From assembly GCA_021852225.1 (NCBI GenBank), contig JAJZOA010000128.1, positions 1-13,655 on the forward strand: a stretch of DNA of 13,655 nt, read 5' to 3'. This document shows, one piece after another, positions 6,421 to 13,655 of this stretch. The stretch's first letter is position 1. Every line of letters starts with the position of its first letter. Below the pieces are notes generated by a model. That model did no database searches. It saw nothing but the letters and a program-made list of their open reading frames with translations, and was not told where the DNA came from. Made by a program: the position numbers and the translations under genes. This DNA is from Planctomycetota bacterium. GTDB taxonomy: Bacteria; Planctomycetota; Phycisphaerae; WQYP01.

Positions 6421-9063
6421 CTACTCGGGATTCTGTTCCAGGAGTGGAGCATCCCCTTCGGTATCTTCCGGGGCGACGCGAGCCACGCCTACCAGAATAT
6501 CGTTTTCATCCAGACGGATCAGCCGCACGCCCTGGGTGGCGCGACCCATTTCACGCAGTTCGCCCGTAACTCCAATGCGCACTACCTGGCCGCCCTTGGT
6601 AATAATCATGAGTTCATCACTGTCGTTAATGGCCTGCACGCTTACAACCGGTCCATTACGATCGGTGGTGCGGATGTTGATGACACCCTTGCCGCCGCGA
6701 TGCGTCAGGCGGTATTCCTCTATGCGGGTGCGTTTGCCGAAGCCATGCTCGCAGGCGGTCAGCAAGGTCACCTGGTTATCGCCATGGTCCAGCCCCTGTG
6801 GAATGATTACCATGTCAATCACCACATCGTCTTTGTCCAGTTCGATGCCTTTAACACCACCTGCCTGGCGGCCCATGTCGCGCACTTCGGTTTCTTCAAA
6901 CCGAACAGCCATGCCGCCGCGGGTTGCCAGCACAATCTGGTCTTTCCCGTTGGTAACACCCACGCCAATGACCGAATCGCCTTTTTCCAGGCCAATAGCG
7001 ATAATACCGCGTTTCATCGGATTGCCGAACGCTTTAAGCAACGTCTTTTTAATGACGCCCTGGGCGGTGGTCATGACCAGATGCTTGGCTTCATCGGTGA
7101 AATCGCGCACCACCAGCACTTCGGCGAGTTTTTCATCAGCCTGCATTTCCACGAGATTTGCAATCGCACGGCCCTTGCTCTGGCGGCTCATGGATGGCAC
7201 GTCATACACCTTCTGCCAGTAGCAACGCCCCAGATTGGTAAAGAACATCAGGTAATCGTGGGTGGACCCAATGAACAGATGTTCAATGAAGTCCCCTTCC
7301 TTGCTGTCCGCTCCAACAATGCCACGGCCGCCACGACCCTGTTTTCGGTAGGTGTCCAGCGGCATGCGTTTGATATAGCCTTCATGACTGATGGTTACAA
7401 CCACCTGTTCATCGGCAATTAAATCCTCAATGTTAATGTCGGTTGCGTCATTGGTAATTTGGGTGCGGCGATCATCGCCGAATTTTTCCTTCAGTTCCAG
7501 GATGTCTTCGCGAATAATATCCAGCACCCGATTGTCGTCCGCCAGAATCAATTCATAATCGCCGATTTCCTCAACGAGACGGTTGTATTCCTCGGTCAGC
7601 TTGTCGATTTCCAGACCCACCAGCCGCTGCAGTTGCATGGAAAGAATGGCATCCGCCTGAGCACTGGAAAGTGTCATGCCGCCTTCGGCCGCTTCGGCTG
7701 CATCAATCCGCTTGCGGAATGCCTTGGGAATAGCGGCCTTCCAGCTTAACGATTCATCAATACTGAATTTTTTCTTCATTAAATTCAGCTTGGCGGTCGG
7801 CACATCGGGGCTTAGCTTGCGGTTGCGCAAAAGTTCTATCACACCCATGACATCCACTTTGCCGCCCGAGGTCTTGCGGACGTCTTCGGCGTGAATATCC
7901 GCCAGGGCAAGAATCAAACCCTCCAGAATGTGGGCTCGCTGCCGCGCTTTGCGCAAGCGGAACGCGGTGCGCCGGCGAATCACTTCCTTGCGGTGCAGGA
8001 TGAAATATTCCACCATTTCCTTGATGCTCAGCGTACGCGGCTGGCGATTGACCAGCGCAATATTGATGATGGAAAAAGTGCTTTGCAGCGGCGTAAACTG
8101 ATACAACTGATTGATGACCACATTCGGGTCGGCATCTCGCTTCAGTTCCACCACCACGCGCACATCATGTTCGCGGTCCGATTCATCGCGCACGTCGGAA
8201 ATATCCTTGATGCGTTCTTCCTTCACTTGGTCGGCGATGGATTCGATAATGGTTTTCTTGAGCACCTGGTACGGGATTTCTGAAATGACAATCTGCTCGC
8301 GCCCACCCTTTAATTGTTCAGTATGTACCCGGCCGCGCACCGTGATTTTGCCACGGCCGGTTTCATAACCCTCTACAATGCCGGCCCGCCCGCAAATGAC
8401 GCCACCGGTGGGAAAGTCGGGGCCTTTAATGACCTTCATAAGGTCCCGAACCGTGCATTGCGGTTCGTTTATAACCTTGACGATGGCATCGCAGACTTCG
8501 CGAAGGTTGTGCGGCGGCAGACTGGTAGCCATGCCTACCGCGATTCCCTGGGCACCATTGACCAGCAGATTTGGAAATTTGCTCGGCAGCACGGTCGGTT
8601 CGGTACGAGCCTCATCGTAGTTGGGAATAAAATCGACCGTGTCCTCTTTCAGGTCGTCCATCATTTCATGCGAAGCGTCCGCCATGCGGGCTTCCGTGTA
8701 ACGCATGGCGGCCGGTGGATCGCCATCAATGGAGCCGAAATTTCCCTGACCATCCACCAGCAGATGTCGCATATTCCATTTTTGCGCCATGCGCACCAAT
8801 GTGGGATAAATGACCGCTTCACCATGCGGGTGATAGTTGCCGGACGTGTCACCGGCAATTTTAGCGCATTTACGATGTTTGCTTCGCGGAGTTAGCTGCA
8901 AGTCGTTCATGGCGACCAGAATTCGTCGCTGGGACGGCTTTAATCCGTCACGCACATCCGGCAGCGCTCGATCCATGATTGTGCTCATGGCATACGTGAG
9001 ATAGCTTTCCTGCAACTCGGTTTCAATCTGCAGGTCGGTAATCCGGGCGTCCTGATCGAACAT
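6421..9063 (-). CDS. gyrA: DNA gyrase subunit A
   Basis: The DNA breakage-reunion subunit of gyrase, which with GyrB introduces negative supercoils using ATP. The 880 residues are a normal length. The catalytic tyrosine is Tyr122 in AAMRYTEARM, in register with E. coli numbering, and HPHGEAVIYPTLVRMAQ (78-94) is the helix that meets DNA. The gyrase-specific GyrA box is present as QGRGGRG at 575-581 (QRRGGKG in E. coli), so this is GyrA and not ParC. The C-terminal third carries the repeated beta-pinwheel strands and ends in an acidic tail. The quinolone contact positions are Ala83 and Pro87 in place of Ser and Asp. AGGA eight bases before the ATG at 9063 supports the start. The 256-base upstream gap (9064-9319) shows no gene. 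gyrB is not in the window. Confidence 0.98.
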   Translation of the reverse strand: MFDQDARITDLQIETELQESYLTYAMSTIMDRALPDVRDGLKPSQRRILVAMNDLQLTPRSKHRKCAKIAGDTSGNYHPHGEAVIYPTLVRMAQKWNMRHLLVDGQGNFGSIDGDPPAAMRYTEARMADASHEMMDDLKEDTVDFIPNYDEARTEPTVLPSKFPNLLVNGAQGIAVGMATSLPPHNLREVCDAIVKVINEPQCTVRDLMKVIKGPDFPTGGVICGRAGIVEGYETGRGKITVRGRVHTEQLKGGREQIVISEIPYQVLKKTIIESIADQVKEERIKDISDVRDESDREHDVRVVVELKRDADPNVVINQLYQFTPLQSTFSIINIALVNRQPRTLSIKEMVEYFILHRKEVIRRRTAFRLRKARQRAHILEGLILALADIHAEDVRKTSGGKVDVMGVIELLRNRKLSPDVPTAKLNLMKKKFSIDESLSWKAAIPKAFRKRIDAAEAAEGGMTLSSAQADAILSMQLQRLVGLEIDKLTEEYNRLVEEIGDYELILADDNRVLDIIREDILELKEKFGDDRRTQITNDATDINIEDLIADEQVVVTISHEGYIKRMPLDTYRKQGRGGRGIVGADSKEGDFIEHLFIGSTHDYLMFFTNLGRCYWQKVYDVPSMSRQSKGRAIANLVEMQADEKLAEVLVVRDFTDEAKHLVMTTAQGVIKKTLLKAFGNPMKRGIIAIGLEKGDSVIGVGVTNGKDQIVLATRGGMAVRFEETEVRDMGRQAGGVKGIELDKDDVVIDMVIIPQGLDHGDNQVTLLTACEHGFGKRTRIEEYRLTHRGGKGVINIRTTDRNGPVVSVQAINDSDELMIITKGGQVVRIGVTGELREMGRATQGVRLIRLDENDILVGVARVAPEDTEGDAPLLEQNPE

Positions 9064-9319
9064 CTATAAGGTCCTCATGCCTGTTGGGAGGCGGCATTTC
9101 CGTTGCCGGCCACGCGGGCGATTTTTCCCGCTTTTCAACCGGCCGCATCTTAACATAAATACACGAAATTCGCGAGTGTTCCCGCCATGCCCGCTGCAGG
9201 GACTGGCCGCTCCGCAGGGTTGTAATATTCATGCCTGTTCACGGCCCGGATTATGCCTGCCCGAGCATATCGGTCGTATGGTTGCCAGCGGCCTGTTGCA
9301 GCGAACATACGCAGCCGCT

Positions 9320-10027
9320 TTACAGTCCGATCCATGAATCAAATTCCGCCAGGTCCAGATGCGCCAGGTCAGGTACAGCAAAATCAGCCCAGTGCTTTAC
9401 TCGCTCCAGCGGCGAATTCGTAGCCACGCCCAAGACGCGAATTCCCGCGGCATGCGCGGCAATCGCGCCCCCATTGGTATCCTCAATCACCAGACTGCAG
9501 TTGGCGGGAAAATTGCGGTCATCCAGTTCGTTAAGCAATTGCAACGTTTTGGAATAACCTTCGGGGTCTGGCTTGCCATGACGCACGTCTTCAATCGCGG
9601 TAATGACCGGGAAAAAGGCCGCGATGCCGAAGGTCTCCAACAGCGGTTGAATTTCATGGCGCCGCGCGCCGCTGCAAATGCCGGTCGGTACCTTATGATC
9701 AGCCAGATGATCCAGCAAACGGCGAACGCCTGGCAGCAGACCGGCGTATTCCACAATGTCACGGTCCATCATACGGCCCTTCGCGGCTGCGAGTTCCGCC
9801 ACAAGTTCTGGTGCGGCCGTGATACCGGCGTCCTGCAATATCAGCCCGAAACCTTCAATCGTTCCATAGACGATATAACGCGAAAAATATCGTTCTGGCG
9901 TAATCACTATCTCCTTTCCCAGACGGGAGCGAAGTTCCTGGAGTGCGTGGTTGTACGCCATCAGATGAATTTCTTCGGTATTGGCTATTACGCCGTCAAA
10001 ATCAAAGATCACGCAGCCATGGTTCAT
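9320..10027 (-). CDS. HAD-superfamily hydrolase (phosphatase / beta-phosphoglucomutase-like)
   Basis: A soluble haloacid dehalogenase-family enzyme, 235 residues, acting on a phosphorylated metabolite through a phospho-aspartate. Motif I is DFDGVIANTEE with nucleophile Asp9 and acid/base Asp11. Motif II is Ser119 in GICSGARR. Motif III is Lys152 in HGKPDPEGY. Motif IV is VIEDTNGG with Glu182-Asp183. The helical cap between motifs I and II (about residues 17-90) marks subfamily IA, which includes phosphoglycolate phosphatase and beta-phosphoglucomutase. DTEE-like sequence after motif I and the position after zwf favour a sugar phosphate, but the substrate cannot be assigned. The frame extends to 10102 only with a TTG start. 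ATG 10027 is chosen because AGGAG lies eight bases before it and Asp9 falls at the usual distance from the N terminus. Confidence 0.88.
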   Translation of the reverse strand: MNHGCVIFDFDGVIANTEEIHLMAYNHALQELRSRLGKEIVITPERYFSRYIVYGTIEGFGLILQDAGITAAPELVAELAAAKGRMMDRDIVEYAGLLPGVRRLLDHLADHKVPTGICSGARRHEIQPLLETFGIAAFFPVITAIEDVRHGKPDPEGYSKTLQLLNELDDRNFPANCSLVIEDTNGGAIAAHAAGIRVLGVATNSPLERVKHWADFAVPDLAHLDLAEFDSWIGL

Positions 10028-10329
10028 TTCCGAAGCTCCTGGGTAAAAAGATTTTCCGAATTGCCAGCATAACCGATACTGTAATAAACCGCCCCCGCCC
10101 AAAACCGGAAAAACACTGCACGGCTCATTTATTTGTGGGCTAGCAGTTCGACCAAAGTGTTAGTTAAAGACCTGATTATCCGCCAATTTGCAAAAATTCA
10201 GTTTCCAACGCCAACCGGTCAGAAGCCCCGGAGGAAACGGGCCTGGGCGCAACCATGACAACGCGCGTATCAATGTAAGCATTGCGTAATGGCACCGGAA
10301 CCGATGCGTTCACCTCGGGTGCTGGACAG
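10028..10329. other. 302-base gap between zwf and the HAD gene
   Basis: No convincing gene lies here. A minus-strand frame (10176-10376) overlaps the zwf end by 47 bases and would encode 66 residues. It has no recognisable motif and no Shine-Dalgarno; I cannot tell a small gene or gene remnant from chance. No terminator with a T run follows zwf, so the HAD gene could be read from the zwf transcript. GATAAT on the minus strand near 10185 is a possible -10, but no -35 accompanies it. Confidence 0.4.
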
Positions 10330-11727
10330 CTAATCGCTGACAGGCGACGGTTCGTCACGCGGGTCATGCCAGCCATCTGCGTCGGGAATTAATGCGCGGG
10401 CCTCCGCGGGTCCCCAGGTATTGGGATCATAGGCATGAATGGGAGTCGCATCGCCAAGAATCGCATCGACAATTCGCCATGCTTCCTCTACCTGATCCTC
10501 ACGGGCAAAGAACTCCGAAGTCCCATTGGCCGCGTCAAGCAGCAGTTTTTCATAGGCGGGCATTTCATCGCGTGTCTGCCGCTGGGCGATTAATTCAACA
10601 TCTGTTCCAACCATGGTGCCACCCGGCTTTTTAACACGCGCCCCCAGCGCAATGACCACCTGGGGACTCAGGCGGAATCGAATGTAATTTGGATTTCCGT
10701 GGGCAGCCTCGTCAAACACTTGTTGAGGCGGTCTTTTGAATTTTATCATAATTTCGGTGCAGGAAATGGGCAGGCATTTGCCTGCCCGGATATAAAATGG
10801 AATGCCCGCCCAGCGCCAACTGTCAATCATTAATCGCACCGCGACGAAGGTTTCAACAGTGGAATTCGGGGAAACACCGGCCTCCACCAAATAACCCTTA
10901 AACTGGCCGCGGATCACATCGTCAGATGATAACGTCCGGACCATGGAAAGAACCTTGGCGCGTTCATCGCGCAGCGGCTCGCCAATGGAAGCGGGTGGCT
11001 CCATCGCCAGACATGCGACAAGCTGAAGTATATGGTTTTGCAGCACGTCGCGGATGGCACCGGCTTCCTCATAAAACTTGCCACGCCCCTGCACGCCAAA
11101 TTTTTCCGCCATGGTAATCTGCACCGACTGGATTCGATCACGATTCCAGAGCGGCTCAAACATAGAATTGGCAAAGCGCGAATAAAGAAGACTCTGTACG
11201 GGTTCCTTGCCAAGGTAATGGTCAATTCTGAAAATGGCGGTTTCCGGGAAATATTGCTCCAGAGTGGCGTTCAACTGGCGCGCCGACAGAAGATTCCTCC
11301 CAAAAGGCTTTTCCACGATTATTCGCGCCCCTTTCTGGCAGCCTGAGCGAGCCAGACCTTCCGCGACCGTGGCGAACATGCTGGGGGGAATGGCCAGATA
11401 ATGCAGGGGATGCTTTGCCTGATTAAGCGCCTGGCGCAGCTGCGCAAAAGTCTTGAGATCATTGTAATCGCCATCCACATATTGCAATGTGGCAAATAAC
11501 TGCTCAAGTACCCGCGGATCCGCTCCGCCCCCATGTTCGTCCAGGCTGGCCTTAATGCGAGCCTGCATTTGTGTTAAATTCCAGCCCGCCTTGGCCACGC
11601 CGACCACAGGCATGTTCAGATGACCGTGGCGAATCATGGATTGCAGTGCGGGAAATATTTTTTTGTACGCAAGGTCTCCGGTCGCGCCAAAAAATACCAG
11701 TGCATCGGAATGGTCTGTCACCGCCAT
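10330..11727 (-). CDS. zwf: Glucose-6-phosphate 1-dehydrogenase
   Basis: Oxidises glucose 6-phosphate to 6-phosphogluconolactone, the entry step of the oxidative pentose phosphate (or Entner-Doudoroff) route. From ATG 11727 it has 465 residues, slightly short for the family. The coenzyme motif FFGATGDLAYKK begins near residue 12. EKPFG is at 139-143. The substrate signature RIDHYLGK is at 167-174, with the binding lysine at its end and His170. The second active-site histidine is His232 in VLQNHILQL. The GAIRDVLQNH block is also conserved. Translation is tied to gnd: AGGAG overlaps the gnd TAG stop but is only one base from ATG 11727. A GTG two codons later (11721) sits at the ideal seven-base spacing and may be the real start. 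A longer frame to 11769 would need TTG. 6-Phosphogluconolactonase (pgl) is not in the window. Confidence 0.96.
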   Translation of the reverse strand: MAVTDHSDALVFFGATGDLAYKKIFPALQSMIRHGHLNMPVVGVAKAGWNLTQMQARIKASLDEHGGGADPRVLEQLFATLQYVDGDYNDLKTFAQLRQALNQAKHPLHYLAIPPSMFATVAEGLARSGCQKGARIIVEKPFGRNLLSARQLNATLEQYFPETAIFRIDHYLGKEPVQSLLYSRFANSMFEPLWNRDRIQSVQITMAEKFGVQGRGKFYEEAGAIRDVLQNHILQLVACLAMEPPASIGEPLRDERAKVLSMVRTLSSDDVIRGQFKGYLVEAGVSPNSTVETFVAVRLMIDSWRWAGIPFYIRAGKCLPISCTEIMIKFKRPPQQVFDEAAHGNPNYIRFRLSPQVVIALGARVKKPGGTMVGTDVELIAQRQTRDEMPAYEKLLLDAANGTSEFFAREDQVEEAWRIVDAILGDATPIHAYDPNTWGPAEARALIPDADGWHDPRDEPSPVSD

Positions 11728-11731
11728 ACTC

Positions 11732-12757
11732 CTATTTTGTTTCGTCAGTCTTTTCCAAATGACCGCCAAATTCGTACCTCATGGCGGAAAGTATGCGGTC
11801 CGCAAATTGAGCTTCGCCACGCGAACCAAATCTTTCGTACAACGCGGAACTAAGCACCGGAGCGGGCACAGATTCGTCGATAGCCGCGGTGATTGTCCAG
11901 CGGCCTTCACCCGAATCCGATACTCGGCCTGCAAATGTATCCATAGTCGGATTTTTCGCCAGTGCAATCGCCGTCAGATCCAACAGCCAGGAACCAATCA
12001 CAGACCCGCGTCGCCACACTTCGGCGATATCCGGCAGGTTAAAGTCGTACTGGTATCTTTCCGGGTTGCGCAATGGCGTGGTTTCGGCATCGGATTCGCC
12101 GCTTTTCTTGCCGATATTTGCGTGTTTTAGAATATTGAGGCCTTCCGCGTATGCCGCCATAATGCCGTATTCGATTCCATTATGCACCATTTTTACAAAA
12201 TGCCCCGCGCCCACCGGGCCGCAATGGAGATAGCCATTTTCCGCCGTACTCGGAGGCAAATGGTCCCGACCGGGTGTCGGTTCGGTATGACCGATGCCGG
12301 GCGCGAGTGTGCTAAGAATCGGATCAATATGTTTGACGATCGACGGTTCGCCACCCACCATCAGGCAATAACCTCGCTTTGCCCCCCACACGCCGCCGGA
12401 TGTGCCAACATCCACATAATGAATGCCACGTTCTTTTAACTTTGCAGCACGAAGCAGGTCGTCATGATAATAAGAATTACCGCCGTCGATAATAATATCG
12501 CCCGTTTCCAGCAGTGGGGCGAATGTTTGAAGAGTGGAATCCACCACACCGGCGGGAACCATCAGCCAGAGCGTTCGCGGCGTGGCCAGCTGTTTTACGA
12601 AATCTTCGGGTGTGGAAGCCCCCCTTGCCCCTTTCGCCACGGCTGCTTGCACATTTTGGGGCTTTACATCAAACACAATACAGCGATGGCCGCCGTGCAA
12701 AAGTCTTTCCACCATATTTGCGCCCATGCGGCCCAGACCAATCATGCCTATTTCCAT
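11732..12757 (-). CDS. gnd: 6-phosphogluconate dehydrogenase, decarboxylating, short (probably NAD+) form
   Basis: Oxidatively decarboxylates 6-phosphogluconate to ribulose 5-phosphate in the cytoplasm. The 341 residues match the short class; the classical enzyme has about 470. The nucleotide motif GLGRMG is at 7-12. At the end of the second strand, CIVFD puts Asp30 where NADP+ enzymes have Asn-Arg-Thr; an acidic residue here normally selects NAD+. [10 protein letters not shown] (91-100) and [11 protein letters not shown] (116-126) are the substrate segments, and [16 protein letters not shown] (183-198) carries the catalytic Lys189 and Asn193. The frame extends to a GTG at 12793, but ATG 12757 is chosen because AGGAG lies six bases before it and the Rossmann strand begins at once. 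zwf follows immediately, with its ribosome-binding site inside the gnd stop. The leader contains an inverted repeat. Confidence 0.95.
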   Translation of the reverse strand: MEIGMIGLGRMGANMVERLLHGGHRCIVFDVKPQNVQAAVAKGARGASTPEDFVKQLATPRTLWLMVPAGVVDSTLQTFAPLLETGDIIIDGGNSYYHDDLLRAAKLKERGIHYVDVGTSGGVWGAKRGYCLMVGGEPSIVKHIDPILSTLAPGIGHTEPTPGRDHLPPSTAENGYLHCGPVGAGHFVKMVHNGIEYGIMAAYAEGLNILKHANIGKKSGESDAETTPLRNPERYQYDFNLPDIAEVWRRGSVIGSWLLDLTAIALAKNPTMDTFAGRVSDSGEGRWTITAAIDESVPAPVLSSALYERFGSRGEAQFADRILSAMRYEFGGHLEKTDETK

Positions 12758-12836
12758 CGTGAACTCCTTGCGGATAAAAATACACTGTTGCACGTCTGTT
12801 GATTATGCACCTCGGACACTTTGCGTTTGATGTCTG

Positions 12837-12892
12837 GTGTGGTCAATTTGTTCAGCACCCTTTTCTAAAGCAGAATAGATACCAGACCACAC
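12837..12892 (-). promoter_or_regulatory. Inverted repeat in the gnd leader
   Basis: GTGTGGTC (12837-12844) and GACCACAC (12885-12892) are perfect eight-base complementary arms 40 bases apart. With one bulge the pairing extends to about ten pairs. They lie between the gnd start and the candidate promoter, so they could form a leader hairpin or be two half-sites of an operator. Confidence 0.35.
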
Positions 12893-12906
12893 AGCAGTCA
12901 CTGTTG

Positions 12907-12935
12907 AGCATAGCGCGGGCCGCCTGATGGGGCAA
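12907..12935 (-). promoter_or_regulatory. gnd: Candidate sigma-70-like promoter for gnd-zwf
   Basis: Minus-strand TTGCCC (12935-12930) and TATGCT (12912-12907) are separated by exactly 17 bases, each matching four of six consensus positions. Predicted transcription start is near 12900, giving a leader of about 140 bases before gnd. Confidence 0.3.
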
Positions 12936-12981
12936 ATGATAACAATTTCAATGGATCCACGGGTGCGAACGTTGATCCGAA

Positions 12982-13655
12982 TTAAAATTGAATGCCCATC
13001 TGTATTGTAGCCAGCAGAGCATTTCGATAGGTGCCGCCAGGATTTACGATATACTGCACATCGGGTTGGACACTAAGCCAGGGCGTAAGCGCCGCAGAGT
13101 AAAAGCCTTCAACGGAAAGTTCAAAGTTTTGCGGAGTCTGGGCATACGGACTCAGGTGAACCCACGTGGCACCCAAACCGGTGTTGTCGTCCGGGCGGCC
13201 GGGAAGCGGGCCGCGCCAGCGCAGACCGCCGCTGATGTTCTGATCCATTTCCGTAAGCCGGTCATCCGCCCAGGCATACTGCATAAATGCGCCGATGCGT
13301 GAAGCAGCCTGTCCGGCGGGGTAAGCAAACTTCCACAGAGTCTGGTCAATGTACCCATAAAAGCCAAACGCACCCTGCCTTGTTCCCCCCGCATACGTTT
13401 GGAACCCGCCGGTATGAAACCACTGGCCGACTGTAAGTGTTCCACTTAATTTGTTGCGACCGGCCGACCAGTTCAGACTTTCCTCCGTTAGCGCCATAAG
13501 CCCATAAGGATTTTCCACCGCATACGGATCAATACTGGGAATCGCAGGCAGTGTGTTGGACGTATTGCCATCAAACAGACCGCCGCGAAAAGCCAGACTG
13601 CTGATTGGCTGCCATGAAAATTCCCCACCCCAGGCGGAAAACGGAAATGGATCAG
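12982..13655 (-). CDS. Carbohydrate-selective porin, OprB family (5' end outside window)
   Basis: The C-terminal part of an outer-membrane beta-barrel that lets sugars diffuse across. The frame is open to the window edge (about 223 codons here); the apparent GTG start at 13518 is internal, because coding continues upstream with SLAFRGGLFDGN, a typical OprB stretch. Visible features are alternating aromatic/polar strands (GTLTVGQWFHTGG, GAFGFYGYIDQTLWK, RIGAFMQYAWADD), GLGATWVHLSP, FELSVEGFYSAALTPWLSVQPDVQYIVNPGG split over two strands, and a final strand ending IQMGIQF with the C-terminal phenylalanine recognised by the BAM machinery. The LTPWLSVQPD and QYIVNPGG elements are characteristic of the family. 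It lies 224 bases upstream of gnd on the same strand, fitting sugar uptake feeding the oxidative pentose phosphate branch. Substrate specificity cannot be read. Confidence 0.88.
   Translation of the reverse strand, partial: DPFPFSAWGGEFSWQPISSLAFRGGLFDGNTSNTLPAIPSIDPYAVENPYGLMALTEESLNWSAGRNKLSGTLTVGQWFHTGGFQTYAGGTRQGAFGFYGYIDQTLWKFAYPAGQAASRIGAFMQYAWADDRLTEMDQNISGGLRWRGPLPGRPDDNTGLGATWVHLSPYAQTPQNFELSVEGFYSAALTPWLSVQPDVQYIVNPGGTYRNALLATIQMGIQF

Noticed and set aside
6418..7422. A 334-codon + strand frame and several others opposite gyrA
   Set aside because: They lie antisense to a complete, strongly conserved gyrA, have no recognisable motifs, and are typical mirror frames of a GC-rich gene.
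9075..9239. Direct repeat TCATGCCTGTT (9075-9085 and 9229-9239) upstream of gyrA
   Set aside because: Only two 11-base copies 154 bases apart with no further symmetry; likely chance.
9359..10072. A 237-codon + strand frame opposite the HAD gene
   Set aside because: The HAD gene on the minus strand has all four catalytic motifs and a good ribosome-binding site; the opposite frame has neither.
1..13655. CRISPR, insertion sequence, phage, toxin-antitoxin or defence cassette
   Set aside because: No spaced repeats, terminal inverted repeats, transposase/integrase motifs or toxin-antitoxin pairs were seen; gene content is housekeeping throughout.

Overview
The window reads as a chromosomal housekeeping and carbohydrate-metabolism region of a Gram-negative bacterium of moderate GC content. 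An OprB-type outer-membrane sugar porin and lipoprotein-like signal peptides show the diderm envelope. The style of the GyrA active-site region (HPHGEAVIYPTLVRMAQ, then a GDPPAAMRYTEARM-like stretch), a CBM9-like secreted domain protein and an OprB porin beside pentose-phosphate genes suggest the Planctomycetes or wider PVC group. That placement is inferred from remembered family patterns, not from a search.

Layout, left to right. On the + strand lie a thioredoxin-reductase-like ferredoxin/flavodoxin-NADP+ reductase (74-1123), a 185-base gap with a doubtful 58-residue cysteine-rich ORF, and a secreted or lipid-anchored protein with a CBM9-like domain (about 1309-2202). Everything else is on the minus strand. 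In transcription order from the right edge: a 5'-truncated OprB porin (12982-13655), gnd (11732-12757), zwf (10330-11727), a HAD phosphatase/mutase (9320-10027), gyrA (6421-9063), an unknown lipoprotein (5504-6187), psd (4827-5507), a GNAT acetyltransferase (4200-4658) and a GHMP sugar kinase (2357-3925). The kinase converges with the CBM9-like gene over a probable bidirectional terminator.

Two tight couplings can be read directly. The zwf ribosome-binding site is embedded in the gnd stop codon. The lipoprotein stop and psd start share an ATGA. Together, gnd, zwf, the porin, the HAD enzyme and the GHMP kinase describe sugar uptake, sugar-phosphate handling and the oxidative pentose phosphate branch. 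The reductase consumes or supplies NADPH/ferredoxin electrons, Psd makes phosphatidylethanolamine, and GyrA supercoils DNA.

I see no mobile elements, CRISPR array, tRNA/rRNA genes, phage genes or defence-like cassette. The more interesting points are a GyrA quinolone pocket lacking both usual contact residues (Ala83, Pro87), a predicted NAD+-preferring 6-phosphogluconate dehydrogenase coupled to zwf, an unknown lipoprotein translationally coupled to psd with a ten-base homopolymer in its leader, and a structured gnd leader. I found no convincing new system.
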